From an uncultured Flavobacteriaceae bacterium (GTDB taxonomy: Bacteria; Bacteroidota; Bacteroidia; Flavobacteriales; Flavobacteriaceae): a stretch of 64,000 bases of DNA. A program made the translations under genes and the position numbers. The notes beneath the pieces were generated by a model that searched no databases, had not been told where the DNA came from, and saw only the letters and a program-made list of their open reading frames with translations. Shown piece by piece: positions 43,810 to 53,535 of the stretch. Every line of letters begins with the position of its first letter. Positions within the stretch are counted from its first letter, which is position 1. The stretch is from assembly GCA_947494565.1 (NCBI GenBank), contig CANLVG010000005.1, positions 248,001 through 312,000 on the forward strand, read 5' to 3'.

Positions 43810-45299
43810 TGGGCCTAAATCAAAAAATCATTTTTCATATCATGGGGCTACTGCTCCTCTTTAACGGGGGGTTCATGCTTCTAGCGGCCGTACTAAGCGC
43901 TGTTTACGAAGACGGGGCTACCCTAGATATTTTTCTTGCCTCTATGGTGTCCATGTTTATTGGGGTATTTGCGATGTTTACCACTCGCGGACATAAAAAA
44001 GAAGTAAAGCGAAAAGAAGGCTATCTCATCGTGACTTTTGGGTGGTTAGTGATGTCGGTTAGCGGCATGTTGCCCTACTTGTTTTCTGGGGCCATACCGG
44101 ACGTGACCAATGCCTTCTTTGAAACGATCTCGGGCTATACCACTACCGGAGCCTCTATTTTGGATGATATTGAATCACTACCAGAAGGCATCCTTTTCTG
44201 GCGGAGCCTAACCCATTGGATCGGCGGTATGGGTATCATTGTCTTGGCGATTGCCATTTTACCCCTGCTGGGAATCGGTGGTATGCAACTATTCGCTGCT
44301 GAGGCCCCCGGACCCAGCGCCGACAAATTGCACCCTAGAATTACGGATACCGCAAAACGCCTTTGGTATATCTATGTGGGATACACGGCCGCAGAAACCT
44401 TGTTGTTGAAATTGGCGGGGATGAGTTTTTTCGACGCCATCAATCATTCTTTGGCGACCCTATCTACAGGTGGGTTTTCCACAAAGAACGCTAGTTTGGC
44501 CTTCTGGAACGATCAACCGCTCATTCAATATATCGTTATCCTTTTTATGTTTTTGGCCGGAACGAATTTTGTACTAAGCTATTTTGCATTCAAAGGAAAG
44601 GTACAGCGAATTCTTAAGGACGAGGAATTTAAGTTTTATACCATTTTTATTCTATTGTTTACTGTCTTGGCAGGCTTGGTCATTTATTCCACAGCCAATG
44701 TACAGGTCTCCGAATATCACCCGATGGTACTCGGGGAAGGCGAAAGTGCGTTTCGGCATGCGCTTTTTCAAGTAATTGCGGTCGTCACTACTACAGGTTT
44801 TGTTTCGGCTGATTTTACGAGTTGGACTCCCTTTTTGACTATCTTTTTCTTCGGATTGTTCTTTCTAGGGGGTTCGGCCGGTTCTACCGCAGGGGGAATT
44901 AAGGTCATGCGACATTTATTGATCATCAAAAACGGTTTGTTGGAGTTCAAACGAACCCTACATCCGAATGCGATTATTCCGGTACGCTATAATAACAAGA
45001 CCATCAAAGAACATATCGTCTATAACATTATTGCCTTTTTTGTGCTGTATATGCTGCTCTTCATTATTGGGGCTTTGGGTCTTGGTGCAATGGGGCTTGA
45101 TTTCGTCTCTGCCATTGGAGGAGCTGCTTCCTCTTTGGGTAATGTCGGGCCGGCACTGGGCAGTTTGAATCCTGTAAGTAATTTTAATGGGCTACCCGAC
45201 ATTGGAAAATGGTGGTGCGGCTTTTTGATGCTTGCCGGTCGTTTGGAACTTTTTACGGTCCTGATCTTGCTTACACCTTATTTTTGGAAACGCACCTAA
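43809..45299 (+). CDS. trkH: Trk potassium channel subunit TrkH
   Basis: 496 residues, strongly hydrophobic with about ten membrane segments plus pore loops. The four selectivity-filter regions can be read: SGYTTTGASILDD, ATLSTGGFSTKNA, AVVTTTGFVSADF and SSLGNVGPALGSL. It also has the family block GIGGMQLFAAEAPGPSADKL. It forms the K+-conducting dimer that works with TrkA. The start overlaps the trkA stop by one base. Confidence 0.96.
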   Translation: MGLNQKIIFHIMGLLLLFNGGFMLLAAVLSAVYEDGATLDIFLASMVSMFIGVFAMFTTRGHKKEVKRKEGYLIVTFGWLVMSVSGMLPYLFSGAIPDVTNAFFETISGYTTTGASILDDIESLPEGILFWRSLTHWIGGMGIIVLAIAILPLLGIGGMQLFAAEAPGPSADKLHPRITDTAKRLWYIYVGYTAAETLLLKLAGMSFFDAINHSLATLSTGGFSTKNASLAFWNDQPLIQYIVILFMFLAGTNFVLSYFAFKGKVQRILKDEEFKFYTIFILLFTVLAGLVIYSTANVQVSEYHPMVLGEGESAFRHALFQVIAVVTTTGFVSADFTSWTPFLTIFFFGLFFLGGSAGSTAGGIKVMRHLLIIKNGLLEFKRTLHPNAIIPVRYNNKTIKEHIVYNIIAFFVLYMLLFIIGALGLGAMGLDFVSAIGGAASSLGNVGPALGSLNPVSNFNGLPDIGKWWCGFLMLAGRLELFTVLILLTPYFWKRT

Positions 45300-45362
45300 A
45301 GCTTTATGTTCCGTATGTACTTGGTGCAGAAATAGCCTGGAAACGGCTTTGAATGGTATACT

Positions 45363-45713
45363 TCAATTGTACCACACCGCATAGCGTTTTCGTCTTAGTT
45401 CCAAAGCTAGGGCCGCTTCTGCTTTAAGGGCTTCGTTTCTTGAGGTAATTGGATCGATATGATTGTAAAGGCTCGGTCTTAAATAGGAGCCGTATTTTCG
45501 GACGATATTCGATGAAAGGTTATGTCCTTTGCTATTGCGGTACCCCGTTTTGTGTTGTTCAAAACGCACTTTGGGCGTCTTACTTGTCATCCCTACATAC
45601 AAACATTCCAGAACACCATTGAATTGAGGATTGGCGGCTCGAAAGCGGGCATTTTCAGTAAATACACGCTTATGTAGTTCGATGACGTAGATGCGATAAA
45701 CAGTTTTTGGCAT
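45363..45713 (-). CDS. GIY-YIG nuclease-fold protein
   Basis: 116 residues. The paired strands YRIYVIEL and LYVGMTSKTPKVRFEQHKTG correspond to the GIY and YIG motifs with the Arg after YVG (VRFEQH). GNSKG-like loops and a terminal helix (RNEALKAEAALALELRRKRY) follow. Related small proteins act in DNA repair or are of unknown role; here the catalytic Glu is plausibly in KAEAALALE. It starts 15 bp after the M20 hydrolase stop and reads in the same direction, so the two may be co-transcribed. Confidence 0.78.
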   Translation of the reverse strand: MPKTVYRIYVIELHKRVFTENARFRAANPQFNGVLECLYVGMTSKTPKVRFEQHKTGYRNSKGHNLSSNIVRKYGSYLRPSLYNHIDPITSRNEALKAEAALALELRRKRYAVWYN

Positions 45714-45728
45714 TACAAATCGGTCTCG

Positions 45729-47153
45729 TTATTTGCGGTAATCCAAGGCCGGTTCCCGATTCCCCAATAAAGCGACGTATTTGAAATCGGCTCCTCTTCT
45801 CTCTTGAAATTCCGCCTTGATGGCATCTAACAATTTTGGGGACTTGTAAATGTCCAATGCGGTCAAGGCCATTGTTTTGGCCGCTACCAGCATTCCTTTG
45901 GATCCGATGGAGGTGCCTCCGGCGGCAACGGCTTGCCAGCTATGAGGTGGTGTGCCAGGAACCCAAGTAGCCGCCCTGACGGCCGCGAGTGGTGCATTCC
46001 AGCTGACATCCCCAGTATCCGCGGACGCTTTACCATAGGTGAATTTCATGGGTTGTACGGTATTTGCACTGGCCAGGGGTTTTCTGGTTTCAAGGGTTTT
46101 TTGAATCTCTTCGGCAAACTTCAATTCTTCCTCATTATAGGCGACACCACCAACCAAATTCATATTGGTGTGCATTAATGAGGCCAATGCTTCGTTGGGA
46201 AGCCTGTCATAGGTGCCTCCGATGATTTCATAGGTCATTGCGGTTTCGGTACCGATGGCGGCGCCTTCCGCTGCTTTCACGACACGATCCCAAACCGCTT
46301 TCACTTCTTCTCGATTGGCGTGGCGCACAATATAATAGACTTCTGCTTCCGCCGGAACAATATTCGGTGCGTCACCTCCTTTGGTAATTGCATAATGAAT
46401 ACGTGTAGACTCCGTCGTGTGTTCCCGCAGCATATTCACCAGGTCGTTCATACCTTCGACCCCATCCAAAGCGGATCGGCCCAACTCTGGGGCTGCCGCG
46501 GCATGGGAAGAATTTCCCTTAAAGCGGAACTTCCCTGAAATGGTGGCGAGATTGGTGCTTGGGTTTGAAGCGTTCGCATCCCCAGGATGCCATGAAACAA
46601 TTGCATCGATATCGTCGAACAAACCGGCACGGACCATATAAACTTTTCCAGACCCTCCTTCTTCCGCTGGGGTACCATAAAATCGTATCGTGCCCGATTT
46701 TCCGGAATCATTTAACCAGTCTTTGATCGCGATTGCTGCGGCCATAGACCCTGTGCCGAAAAGGTGGTGCCCACAGGCCTGCCCGGGTGCTCCTTCGATT
46801 CTAGGCTTCTTAAGGGGCGTTGCTGCCTGTGACATCCCTGGAAGGGCATCGAATTCGCCAAGAATTCCAATAATAGGGCTACCTGAACCGTAGGAGGCCG
46901 TAAAGGCTGTCGGAATGTTGGCCACTCCCTTATTTATGGTAAAGCCTTCTTTCGCCAACTCAGTCTGTAAAAGCATCGAACTTTTTTCTTCGAGATATCC
47001 CAATTCTGGATTTTCCCAAAGTTCCATGGCAATTTTTGAATAGTGTTCTTTTTTGGACTCAATGCTTTCGATGAGGTCTTTTTTATCTTTTTGGGCGAAC
47101 ATGATGGAGCATCCGGCGACAACGAATACTGCAACTAAGATGTGTTTTTTCAT
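45729..47153 (-). CDS. Exported M20-family amidohydrolase (AbgB-like)
   Basis: 474 residues with a signal peptide (KHILVAVFVVAGCSIMFAQ). The M20D core has the zinc-site blocks IGILGEFDALPGMS, QACGHHLFGTGSMAAA and GTPAEEGGSGKVYM, then IVSWHPGDANASNP and a dimerisation domain with the conserved FKGNSSHAAAAPELGRSAL. The nearest relatives by pattern are aminobenzoyl-glutamate hydrolase subunit B and other carboxypeptidase/aminoacylase proteins. An exported form would act on N-acyl amino acids or short peptides in the periplasm. C-terminal PGTPPHSWQAVAAGG is also conserved. Confidence 0.87.
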   Translation of the reverse strand: MKKHILVAVFVVAGCSIMFAQKDKKDLIESIESKKEHYSKIAMELWENPELGYLEEKSSMLLQTELAKEGFTINKGVANIPTAFTASYGSGSPIIGILGEFDALPGMSQAATPLKKPRIEGAPGQACGHHLFGTGSMAAAIAIKDWLNDSGKSGTIRFYGTPAEEGGSGKVYMVRAGLFDDIDAIVSWHPGDANASNPSTNLATISGKFRFKGNSSHAAAAPELGRSALDGVEGMNDLVNMLREHTTESTRIHYAITKGGDAPNIVPAEAEVYYIVRHANREEVKAVWDRVVKAAEGAAIGTETAMTYEIIGGTYDRLPNEALASLMHTNMNLVGGVAYNEEELKFAEEIQKTLETRKPLASANTVQPMKFTYGKASADTGDVSWNAPLAAVRAATWVPGTPPHSWQAVAAGGTSIGSKGMLVAAKTMALTALDIYKSPKLLDAIKAEFQERRGADFKYVALLGNREPALDYRK

Positions 47154-47307
47154 TTTACGGTCATTTAGGAGATATACCGTAAATATAAGGCTTGCAAGTG
47201 ATCGAAAACAGGATTGGATGCGAAATCCCGGTTGATTTTTGGAGTATGCGGAGGAGTTAAAGAAAGTAGGGCCAAGGTGTGATGTCCTTAGTGCGAGAAC
47301 AATTTTT

Positions 47308-48030
47308 TTAGTTTTCCTTTGTACTTAGGTACTCGGCAATATGAGCATGCCCCTCTTTTTTGGCAATCGACAGCGGCGTATCTCCATTGTCCATTTTTGA
47401 ATCTAAGCGCGCGCCGTTCTCCACTAGAAGTTTCGTCAATTCAAGATTTCCACGATGCACTGCTGAATGCAAAGCGGTCACATTTTGGGTCTGTGTCGCG
47501 TTGATGTGAACACCTTTCTCGATAAATAATAGGCATAGCTCATAATTCTCTCTGGCGACCGCTGAGTGTAGGGCGTTGACTTTTGAAGGGTTGGTCGCTG
47601 CCAAATTTGGGTCGGCACCGTGCTCGACCAATAATTTGGCGATTTCGGTCCTATTGAAAAATGCCGCAAGGGATAGTGGGCTGAAGCCATCCTTGGAACG
47701 GGAATTACAAATCTCAGAGGCGGATTGGTCAAGGAAGCCCTTTACATTTTCGGTTTTGCCAACCACGATCGCCTCATAAAAGGAAAAGGTTTTTTTGAGT
47801 TCAACGGCTTTTTTTAAGACGTCTCCCATTCCGCTGTAGGCGATGATCATTAGTCCAGAACTACCGTTCTCATCCTCAAGATCCAGAATTTCAGGACGTT
47901 TTTCAAGTAAAACAATGGCTTTCTCCGCTTCATTTTTTTCAATAAGGTTTTTCAGTAGTTCAATCATGTTGTCTGTTTTTGGTATGAGGCCGACCAAGGC
48001 ATACAGTACGATGGTAATCGCTAGTTTCAT
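47308..48030 (-). CDS. Ankyrin-repeat protein
   Basis: 240 residues. A hydrophobic N-terminus (MKLAITIVLYALVGLIP) may be a signal peptide or anchor. Four or five ankyrin repeats follow (DGFSPLSLAAFFNRTEIAKL, LVEHGADPNLAATNPSKVNA, LHSAVARENYELCLLFIEKG, ALHSAVHRGNLELTKLLVEN, NGDTPLSIAKKEGHAHIAEY). Ankyrin stacks bind proteins; the partner is unknown. Its regulator may be the AraC gene upstream at 48086, 55 bp away on the same strand. Confidence 0.88.
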   Translation of the reverse strand: MKLAITIVLYALVGLIPKTDNMIELLKNLIEKNEAEKAIVLLEKRPEILDLEDENGSSGLMIIAYSGMGDVLKKAVELKKTFSFYEAIVVGKTENVKGFLDQSASEICNSRSKDGFSPLSLAAFFNRTEIAKLLVEHGADPNLAATNPSKVNALHSAVARENYELCLLFIEKGVHINATQTQNVTALHSAVHRGNLELTKLLVENGARLDSKMDNGDTPLSIAKKEGHAHIAEYLSTKEN

Positions 48031-48085
48031 TTTGCTATCTTTTCTTCAAAGAAAACAACCTGATGTAAAAATCAGTTACTATATA

Positions 48086-48916
48086 TCACCTTTTTCGAAA
48101 TTCACTGGGAGACATCCCCGTCATCCGCTTAAAATAGGTGCTGAAATTACTCATACTGGTATACCCTATTTGAATGGCAATATCCTTAATCGGGGTTTCG
48201 CCTTGCAGTAACAATTGTTGCGCTTCCCGGATTCTTTTTTGCGAAATATACTGAAAAGGGGTTGCCCCAAAAAAGCGACTGAAGTTACGCAAAAGATGGT
48301 TTTCCGAGAGCAGACCTATCGTGGCAATATCCTTTAAACGAAGATCTTCCCGATAGTTTGCATCGATATAGTCCTTAACGAAAATAATCCTGCGATAGAT
48401 CTCTTTTCGAGTGGATTCCTTTTTGGCAAGCAATCGATAGGTTTCTTTTTGACTTTGGTAATTTTGGCCTAGAATTGTATTTAGCAGGCGAAGGTAATAT
48501 TCGTCTTGCTCTATTAACGACATTCCTGCCTCTGATTTTGTCCTTCCGCTGTGGAGTAAAGAGGAAACCGGCCCTTGGTGCGGGTAGTTCCGTTCGAAAA
48601 GGCGTAGGCCACCATATGATTTGGGATTCTGATCTAGCATCTGTCGATCTGAAGAATGCCACTCCGAGACCACTTCGGCAACGAATTCTGGAGAAAAGAA
48701 TACACAGAAAGAGCCAGTGGTTTCCCTACTATCAATGGTCAATCGATACGCAGTGCATTCGTTCAGGATAAGATAGTTTTTTTGATCAACTACGTAAGCC
48801 CGTTGTTTGACTTCATAATCGGCTTTTCCTTTGTGAAAAGATTTAATCGATAGATAACATTCTCCCGACCATTGATATGTTTTGGCTTCTTGATGAATGA
48901 TAAAATTCCGCTCCAC
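48086..48916 (-). CDS. AraC-family transcriptional regulator
   Basis: 276 residues. The N-terminal 160 residues are a sensory domain with an AraC-like beta layout (SIKSFHKGKADYEVKQRAYV, CTAYRLTIDSRETTGSFCVF). The C-terminal domain carries RLKDIATIGLLSENHLLRNF and GETPIKDIAIQIGYTSMSNF with the terminal KRMTGMSPSEFRKR. In the same direction, 55 bp downstream, lies the ankyrin gene, a likely co-transcribed or controlled gene. Confidence 0.88.
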   Translation of the reverse strand: MERNFIIHQEAKTYQWSGECYLSIKSFHKGKADYEVKQRAYVVDQKNYLILNECTAYRLTIDSRETTGSFCVFFSPEFVAEVVSEWHSSDRQMLDQNPKSYGGLRLFERNYPHQGPVSSLLHSGRTKSEAGMSLIEQDEYYLRLLNTILGQNYQSQKETYRLLAKKESTRKEIYRRIIFVKDYIDANYREDLRLKDIATIGLLSENHLLRNFSRFFGATPFQYISQKRIREAQQLLLQGETPIKDIAIQIGYTSMSNFSTYFKRMTGMSPSEFRKR

Positions 48917-49093
48917 GGCTAAAGAATTGCGTTTGTCTTTATAACTAGGAAGTTACAACGAAAAATAACAATTTGCCTCTAAACGAATAGATCAGTGGAA
49001 TACTTGCAGACTGGCGATCAATCCAGATGAAGTCCAACCTTTTCTAGTTGCTTCCGAGTATACTTAGGAATTAGTGCTTTTCGAATTACGTAG

Positions 49094-50284
49094 CTACGCT
49101 AGTGCGGCCTTTATTCTTGAAACGGCTTCCCTGATTTCCTTTTCCGAAGCGGCATAAGAAATACGGATGCAGTTGCCATTGCCAAAAGCATCTCCGGTGA
49201 CGGTTGCAACGTTGGCGGCCTCGAGGAGGTACATGGCAAAGTCCGAAGCATTGTTGATCATAGTGCCATTGAAGGTCTTCCCAAAATAGGCGGTGACATC
49301 AGGAAATACATAAAAAGCACCTTCTGGTTCATTGCATACGAAACCATCGATGCTGTTGAGCAGCCCTAAAATGATTTTCCGTCGTTCCTTGAATTCATCG
49401 ACCATGTACTGCACGCGTTCAGGTGACTCCAATAGTGCGGTAATCACGGCGCGCTGCGCGATACAATTGGCGCCACTGGTCACTTGACCTTGTAACTTAT
49501 TACAGGCACGTGCGATGTATGCAGGAGCTCCGATATAACCGATGCGCCATCCGGTCATGGCGAAAGCTTTGGCCACACCGTTAACAGTGACCGTACGCTC
49601 ATACATGTCGGTAAACTCTGCCATAGAGGCATGTGGCGTTACGCCATAATTGATATGTTCGTAAATCTCGTCACTGACCACAACAATCTGTGGGTGTTTT
49701 TGAAGTACATCGGCAAGGCCACGTAATTCTTCCTTGCTGTAAATAGAACCACTAGGGTTACAAGGTGAACTGTACCACAGCATTTTGGTCTTAGGCGTAA
49801 TGGCCGCCTCCAATTGCTCGGGAGTCATTTTAAAATCATTCTCGATTGACGTAGGTACTTCTACGGGCACACCATCTGCCAATTTGACGATATCACTGTA
49901 ACTGACCCAATAGGGGCAAGGTAGGATGACTTCGTCCCCTTTGTTCAAAACTACTTGTGCTACATTGTAAAGGGCTTGCTTTGCCCCTGTGGAAACTACA
50001 AGTTGTGGACGTTCGTAGGTGAGGTTGTTATCCCGTTTGAACTTGGTAATGATGGCATCTTTCAGTTCAACATAACCGTCTACCGGTGTATAGGAATTAT
50101 AACCATCTTTTACGGCCTGTATCGCGGCCTCCTTAATATAGTCGGGGGTGTTGAAATCGGGTTCACCAAGGCTGAGCCCGATAATATCTTTTCCTGCTGC
50201 TCTTAATTCACGGGCTTTAGCCGCCATTTCAAGGGTTGCCGAAGGAGTGACACTGTTGATTCTGTCCGAAAGTTGGTTGCTCAT
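49094..50284 (-). CDS. Pyridoxal-phosphate aspartate-type aminotransferase
   Basis: 396 residues, fold type I. Motifs: SLGEPDFNTPDYIKEAAIQA, VVSTGAKQALYNVAQ, SPCNPSGSIYSKEELRGL (Asn for the pyridine ring), VVVSDEIYEHINYG (Asp/Tyr) and VNGVAKAFAMTGWRIGYIG, whose Lys carries PLP. The C-terminal RISYAASEKEIREA supplies the substrate carboxylate Arg. It transfers the amino group between aspartate and 2-oxoglutarate; it could also be a broader-specificity 1b transaminase (aspB-like). Monocistronic with a good promoter. Confidence 0.92.
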   Translation of the reverse strand: MSNQLSDRINSVTPSATLEMAAKARELRAAGKDIIGLSLGEPDFNTPDYIKEAAIQAVKDGYNSYTPVDGYVELKDAIITKFKRDNNLTYERPQLVVSTGAKQALYNVAQVVLNKGDEVILPCPYWVSYSDIVKLADGVPVEVPTSIENDFKMTPEQLEAAITPKTKMLWYSSPCNPSGSIYSKEELRGLADVLQKHPQIVVVSDEIYEHINYGVTPHASMAEFTDMYERTVTVNGVAKAFAMTGWRIGYIGAPAYIARACNKLQGQVTSGANCIAQRAVITALLESPERVQYMVDEFKERRKIILGLLNSIDGFVCNEPEGAFYVFPDVTAYFGKTFNGTMINNASDFAMYLLEAANVATVTGDAFGNGNCIRISYAASEKEIREAVSRIKAALA

Positions 50285-50414
50285 GTTAGTTACGTTAAAT
50301 TTTTATTTCCGCAAAGGCGGAAATCTTCTCAAACTCAATAGATTCCTTGTCATCATGAACAAACCCTTTGCCGTTCTGCGGAAACTTTTGGTCCAAGCCT
50401 CGATTTTTCGATTT

Positions 50415-50443
50415 CAAAATTAAAACTTTTGCTATTCTTTCAA
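50415..50443 (-). promoter_or_regulatory. Aminotransferase promoter (Bacteroidota consensus)
   Basis: On the minus strand, TTG (50441-50443) and TAATTTTG (50415-50422) are separated by 18 bp. The start codon follows about 130 bp downstream, so a leader of some 120 bases is expected. Confidence 0.5.
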
Positions 50444-50518
50444 GCAAGAAAAGAAGGTATTCTACAATATTTAATCACATTGTGTTGAAACCTTGTTTTA
50501 GGGAAAGAGCTGGAGACT

Positions 50519-50547
50519 AAAAAACCGCCAAGCATGCTTGACGGTTT
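50519..50547 (-). terminator. Desaturase terminator
   Basis: AAACCG and CAAGC pair with GCTTG and CGGTTT (two single mismatched bases) around an AT loop. On the minus strand a run of T follows. It lies 27 bp after the desaturase stop. Confidence 0.8.
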
Positions 50548-50573
50548 CCATAATTTTTTGCTGAAAGCTAAAA

Positions 50574-51674
50574 TCAATACTGAAGTGCTGGACGCTTGCC
50601 CAATTCCTTTAAATGCTGAAAGTGGGAAATAATAGCCTTTCGCGTGGTCTTGTATTCATGGTAGGGCAGATTGAATTCCTTTGCCGTTTGCTTTACGATT
50701 TTCGAAATCTTTGTGTAGTGCACATGGCTGATATTCGGAAAAATATGATGCTCTACTTGGTGGTTCAATCCACCGGTAAACCAATTGACAATCCTGTTCT
50801 TGGTGCCAAAATTCACTGTGGTGAACAATTGATGGATTGCCCAAGTGTTTTTCATATTACCGCCTTCATCCGGTAAGGGGGTCTCGGCCTCATGTACAAT
50901 ATGTGCCAATTGAAAGACAACACTCAGAATGACCCCGGCAACATAGTGCATGATAAAGAAGCCTAAAAGAATCATCCACCAGGCCATGTCCACAAAAATC
51001 AAAGGAAGCACGATCCAAATGGTGATGTAGAGCAATTTGGTAATGACCAAGGTGCTCCAATTAACAACTGGACTAGGGAGTTTTCCGTAGCTCAGTTTAC
51101 GCTTCATGTAGCGGTACATTTGCTGAAAATCAGTCGTAATTGCCCAATTGAAGGTGAGTAGGCCATATAGGAAAACAGAGTAAAAATGTTGAAACTTATG
51201 GTGTTTTTTCCATTCGGCATGCTTTGAAAAACGTAAAATCCGACCGGCTTCCATATCTTCATCATGCTCATGAATATTGGTATAGGTGTGATGCAATACA
51301 TTGTGCTGTACCTGCCAATTGTACACGTTGCCAGCTAGAATGTAAATGCTACTGCCCATTAGTTTGTTGATCCATTTTTTGTTGGAGTACGAACCGTGAT
51401 TTCCATCGTGCATGACGTTCATTCCAACTCCGGCCATGCCCACGCCCATAACGATGGTCAACATGAGGTTGGCCCAAATTGGAAGACCAAGTGTCAGTAT
51501 TAAAAAGTAGGGTGCCAAGAACATGGTGAACATGACAATCGTTTTCAAGTGCAATTTCCAGTTTCCCGTTTTTTTGATTTTATTTTCCTTGAAATAATCG
51601 TTTACCCTTTTGTTCAGGGTTTTAAAAAATTGAGCGGAATCTTTTCTTGAAAATCGGATATTGGTAGAATCCAT
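50574..51674 (-). CDS. Membrane fatty acid desaturase (acyl-CoA/acyl-lipid type)
   Basis: 366 residues with four membrane segments (IVMFTMFLAPYFLILTLGLP, LMLTIVMGVGMAGVGMNVMH, LYITIWIVLPLIFVDMAWWM, MILLGFFIMHYVAGVILSVV). The three His clusters for the di-iron site are complete: HDGNH (89-93), HNVLHHTY (124-131) and NHQVEHHIFP near 307. It places a double bond in fatty acids at the membrane, adjusting fluidity. The three-box spacing is like front-end or delta-type desaturases, but no cytochrome b5 domain is fused. Divergent from rsmG. Confidence 0.93.
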   Translation of the reverse strand: MDSTNIRFSRKDSAQFFKTLNKRVNDYFKENKIKKTGNWKLHLKTIVMFTMFLAPYFLILTLGLPIWANLMLTIVMGVGMAGVGMNVMHDGNHGSYSNKKWINKLMGSSIYILAGNVYNWQVQHNVLHHTYTNIHEHDEDMEAGRILRFSKHAEWKKHHKFQHFYSVFLYGLLTFNWAITTDFQQMYRYMKRKLSYGKLPSPVVNWSTLVITKLLYITIWIVLPLIFVDMAWWMILLGFFIMHYVAGVILSVVFQLAHIVHEAETPLPDEGGNMKNTWAIHQLFTTVNFGTKNRIVNWFTGGLNHQVEHHIFPNISHVHYTKISKIVKQTAKEFNLPYHEYKTTRKAIISHFQHLKELGKRPALQY

Positions 51675-51766
51675 AGATTACAAATTTTTGGTAAAGATAG
51701 GGCCAATGGCCTAAAATGGTTTGAAAGCTTTCTTAAAAAGCTAAATTTTAACAGCATCTAATATAC

Positions 51767-51774
51767 TATTTTTG
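51767..51774 (+). promoter_or_regulatory. Candidate rsmG -7 element
   Basis: TATTTTTG matches TAnnTTTG. A TTTT stretch about 18 bp upstream may serve as a poor -33 box. The start codon follows 18 bp later. Confidence 0.35.
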
Positions 51775-51792
51775 TCGAATAAGGAACGTTCG

Positions 51793-52428
51793 ATGAATGC
51801 AGAAATAATTTTCAAATATTTTCCCCATCTAAACGAAGAGCAACGCACGCAGTTTTGTCAGTTAGAGGCGTTGTACCAAGATTGGAACCTGAAAATAAAT
51901 GTCGTTTCCCGCAAGGATATCGACGAGTTGTACCTCAGACATGTGCTGCATTCTGTGGGGATAGCCAAAGTGCAGGGATTTAAGGCCGGAAGTACGGTCT
52001 TGGATGTGGGTACCGGTGGTGGTTTTCCTGGTATTCCGTTGGCCATCCTATTTCCGGAGACCCATTTCACACTAGTAGATTCCATAGGTAAGAAAATCAA
52101 AGTGGTCAAGGAAGTTGTTGACGGTCTCGGAATTAAAAATGTTATCCCCATAAATTCTAGAGTGGAGGAAGTGAACGACCGATTCGATTTTATTGTAAGC
52201 AGGGCCGTTGCAGCTATGCCTACCTTTACGTTTTGGGTAAAGGGAAAGATTAAAAAGGAATCGGTACACGAAAGACGAAACGGAATTCTGTACTTAAAGG
52301 GAGGTGACCTGGAGGAAGAATTAAAGACATATAAGACTGTCGAAATTTTTGATCTGGCCGACTATTTTGAAGAAGATTTCTTTGCGACAAAAAAGGTGGT
52401 GTACCTACCGTTAAAATTTAAAGGATAA
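51793..52428 (+). CDS. rsmG: 16S rRNA (guanine-527 N7)-methyltransferase
   Basis: About 211 residues from the ATG at 51793; the frame is open to a TTG 7 codons earlier, but the ATG gives the normal start NAEIIFKYFPHL. SAM-binding motif I is LDVGTGGGFPGIPLAILFPE, followed by HFTLVDSIGKKIKVVKEVVD and the family's IVSRAVAAMPTFTFWVKGKI. It methylates G527 in 16S rRNA; loss gives low-level streptomycin resistance in many bacteria. It converges with the DJ-1 gene, with only 5 bp between the stops. Confidence 0.95.
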   Translation: MNAEIIFKYFPHLNEEQRTQFCQLEALYQDWNLKINVVSRKDIDELYLRHVLHSVGIAKVQGFKAGSTVLDVGTGGGFPGIPLAILFPETHFTLVDSIGKKIKVVKEVVDGLGIKNVIPINSRVEEVNDRFDFIVSRAVAAMPTFTFWVKGKIKKESVHERRNGILYLKGGDLEEELKTYKTVEIFDLADYFEEDFFATKKVVYLPLKFKG

Positions 52429-52433
52429 CCCCT

Positions 52434-53465
52434 TTATTCCAGTTTTCCGAAGAGCTTGCCTTCGGAAGTCAGGGCATATCCGATAATCTCACCAGTGCTA
52501 TTTCTTTTAAAAAAGACAGGTTCTCCACCCACATCTGAAAATAGGTCCTCCGATTCATAATAGATTGGGTATGCCGTATTGTCGACCATCGCGTACAATT
52601 GTCCTTTTGAATCTAGCTCAAGGCTCAGGGTAGCCTCATTCTTATATTGGTACGAACCTGTGTATGTCTTCAAATCTTCAGTCGAAATTCTTTCTGTATA
52701 CGGATTGTCACCAGAGAGAACTAACCCGTTATCCAGACCCCAATTGTCGTATTCCATGTAATATGCCGTTCTTTTGGCCGCATTAATACCTTGGAGTTTG
52801 GCAACCAAGTGTAGGGCACCATCGATACCGGCCGAAATGCCTGCAGTGGTAATGACGTTGCCATTGTCGACAAAACGTACATTGCTCCGAACATCGACTT
52901 TTGGGTAATTCTCCCTGAGTCCTTGTAGGGCATTGTGAAAGGTAGTAGCGACCTGACCGTCTAGAATACCAGCTTCGGCCAACACAAAAGCCCCTGTGCA
53001 AACGGAGAAATGATATTGAATGTTGGTTTGCTTCTGTACCCATTCCACTACTTTGGGGTTCTTATAAGCTTTTTGTGCATTGCCTCCGAAGAAAGCCAAG
53101 ATATCCGCTTTTGGGGCATCTTCAATACTATAGTCCGGTAGCACGGTCAAAATACCTTGTGATTGAATTGGTTTTTTGTGCTCCGATACCGTGAAAACCT
53201 CGTAGCCTGAATACGCAAAAACTTCCATAGGTCCGGCAAAATCCAATACTTCTACACCATCTTGCAAGTAAAAGGCAATGGTTTTTGAAAGGTCTTTTCG
53301 AACAAGCACCATATTACAGTGGCTACAGACTCCAGGTTTCGAATAGGTACTCGTATCACATGTGCTATTGCAGGGTGGACATATATACTGTTGATCGACT
53401 TGAACTTCTTGGGCGGTCAAGACTGTTGCAACGAACAACAGCAAGGAGACAATAATGTTTCTCAT
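52434..53465 (-). CDS. Exported DJ-1/PfpI protein with N-terminal metal-ribbon
   Basis: 343 residues with a signal peptide (residues 1-18). Residues 27-55 hold five Cys (29, 32, 36, 47, 50) in a heavy-metal-binding ribbon pattern (YICPPCNSTC ... PGVCSHCNMVLV), as in domains that bind metals at the start of copper and mercury proteins. A DJ-1/PfpI fold follows, with nucleophile elbow FSVCTGAFVLAEAG (Cys156) and GGNAQK loop. A C-terminal beta domain (TYTGSYQYKNEATLSLELDS) resembles the DUF3471 type. Reaction unknown; DJ-1 relatives include isonitrile hydratase, chaperones and proteases. The next gene upstream (53536) also has a DJ-1 fold. Confidence 0.8.
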   Translation of the reverse strand: MRNIIVSLLLFVATVLTAQEVQVDQQYICPPCNSTCDTSTYSKPGVCSHCNMVLVRKDLSKTIAFYLQDGVEVLDFAGPMEVFAYSGYEVFTVSEHKKPIQSQGILTVLPDYSIEDAPKADILAFFGGNAQKAYKNPKVVEWVQKQTNIQYHFSVCTGAFVLAEAGILDGQVATTFHNALQGLRENYPKVDVRSNVRFVDNGNVITTAGISAGIDGALHLVAKLQGINAAKRTAYYMEYDNWGLDNGLVLSGDNPYTERISTEDLKTYTGSYQYKNEATLSLELDSKGQLYAMVDNTAYPIYYESEDLFSDVGGEPVFFKRNSTGEIIGYALTSEGKLFGKLE

Positions 53466-53535
53466 GTTAAGTTTTTTACAAAACTAATGATCGAATAAAG
53501 GCAGTCAAAGGACATTCTTGCGCAACTTAAGGACA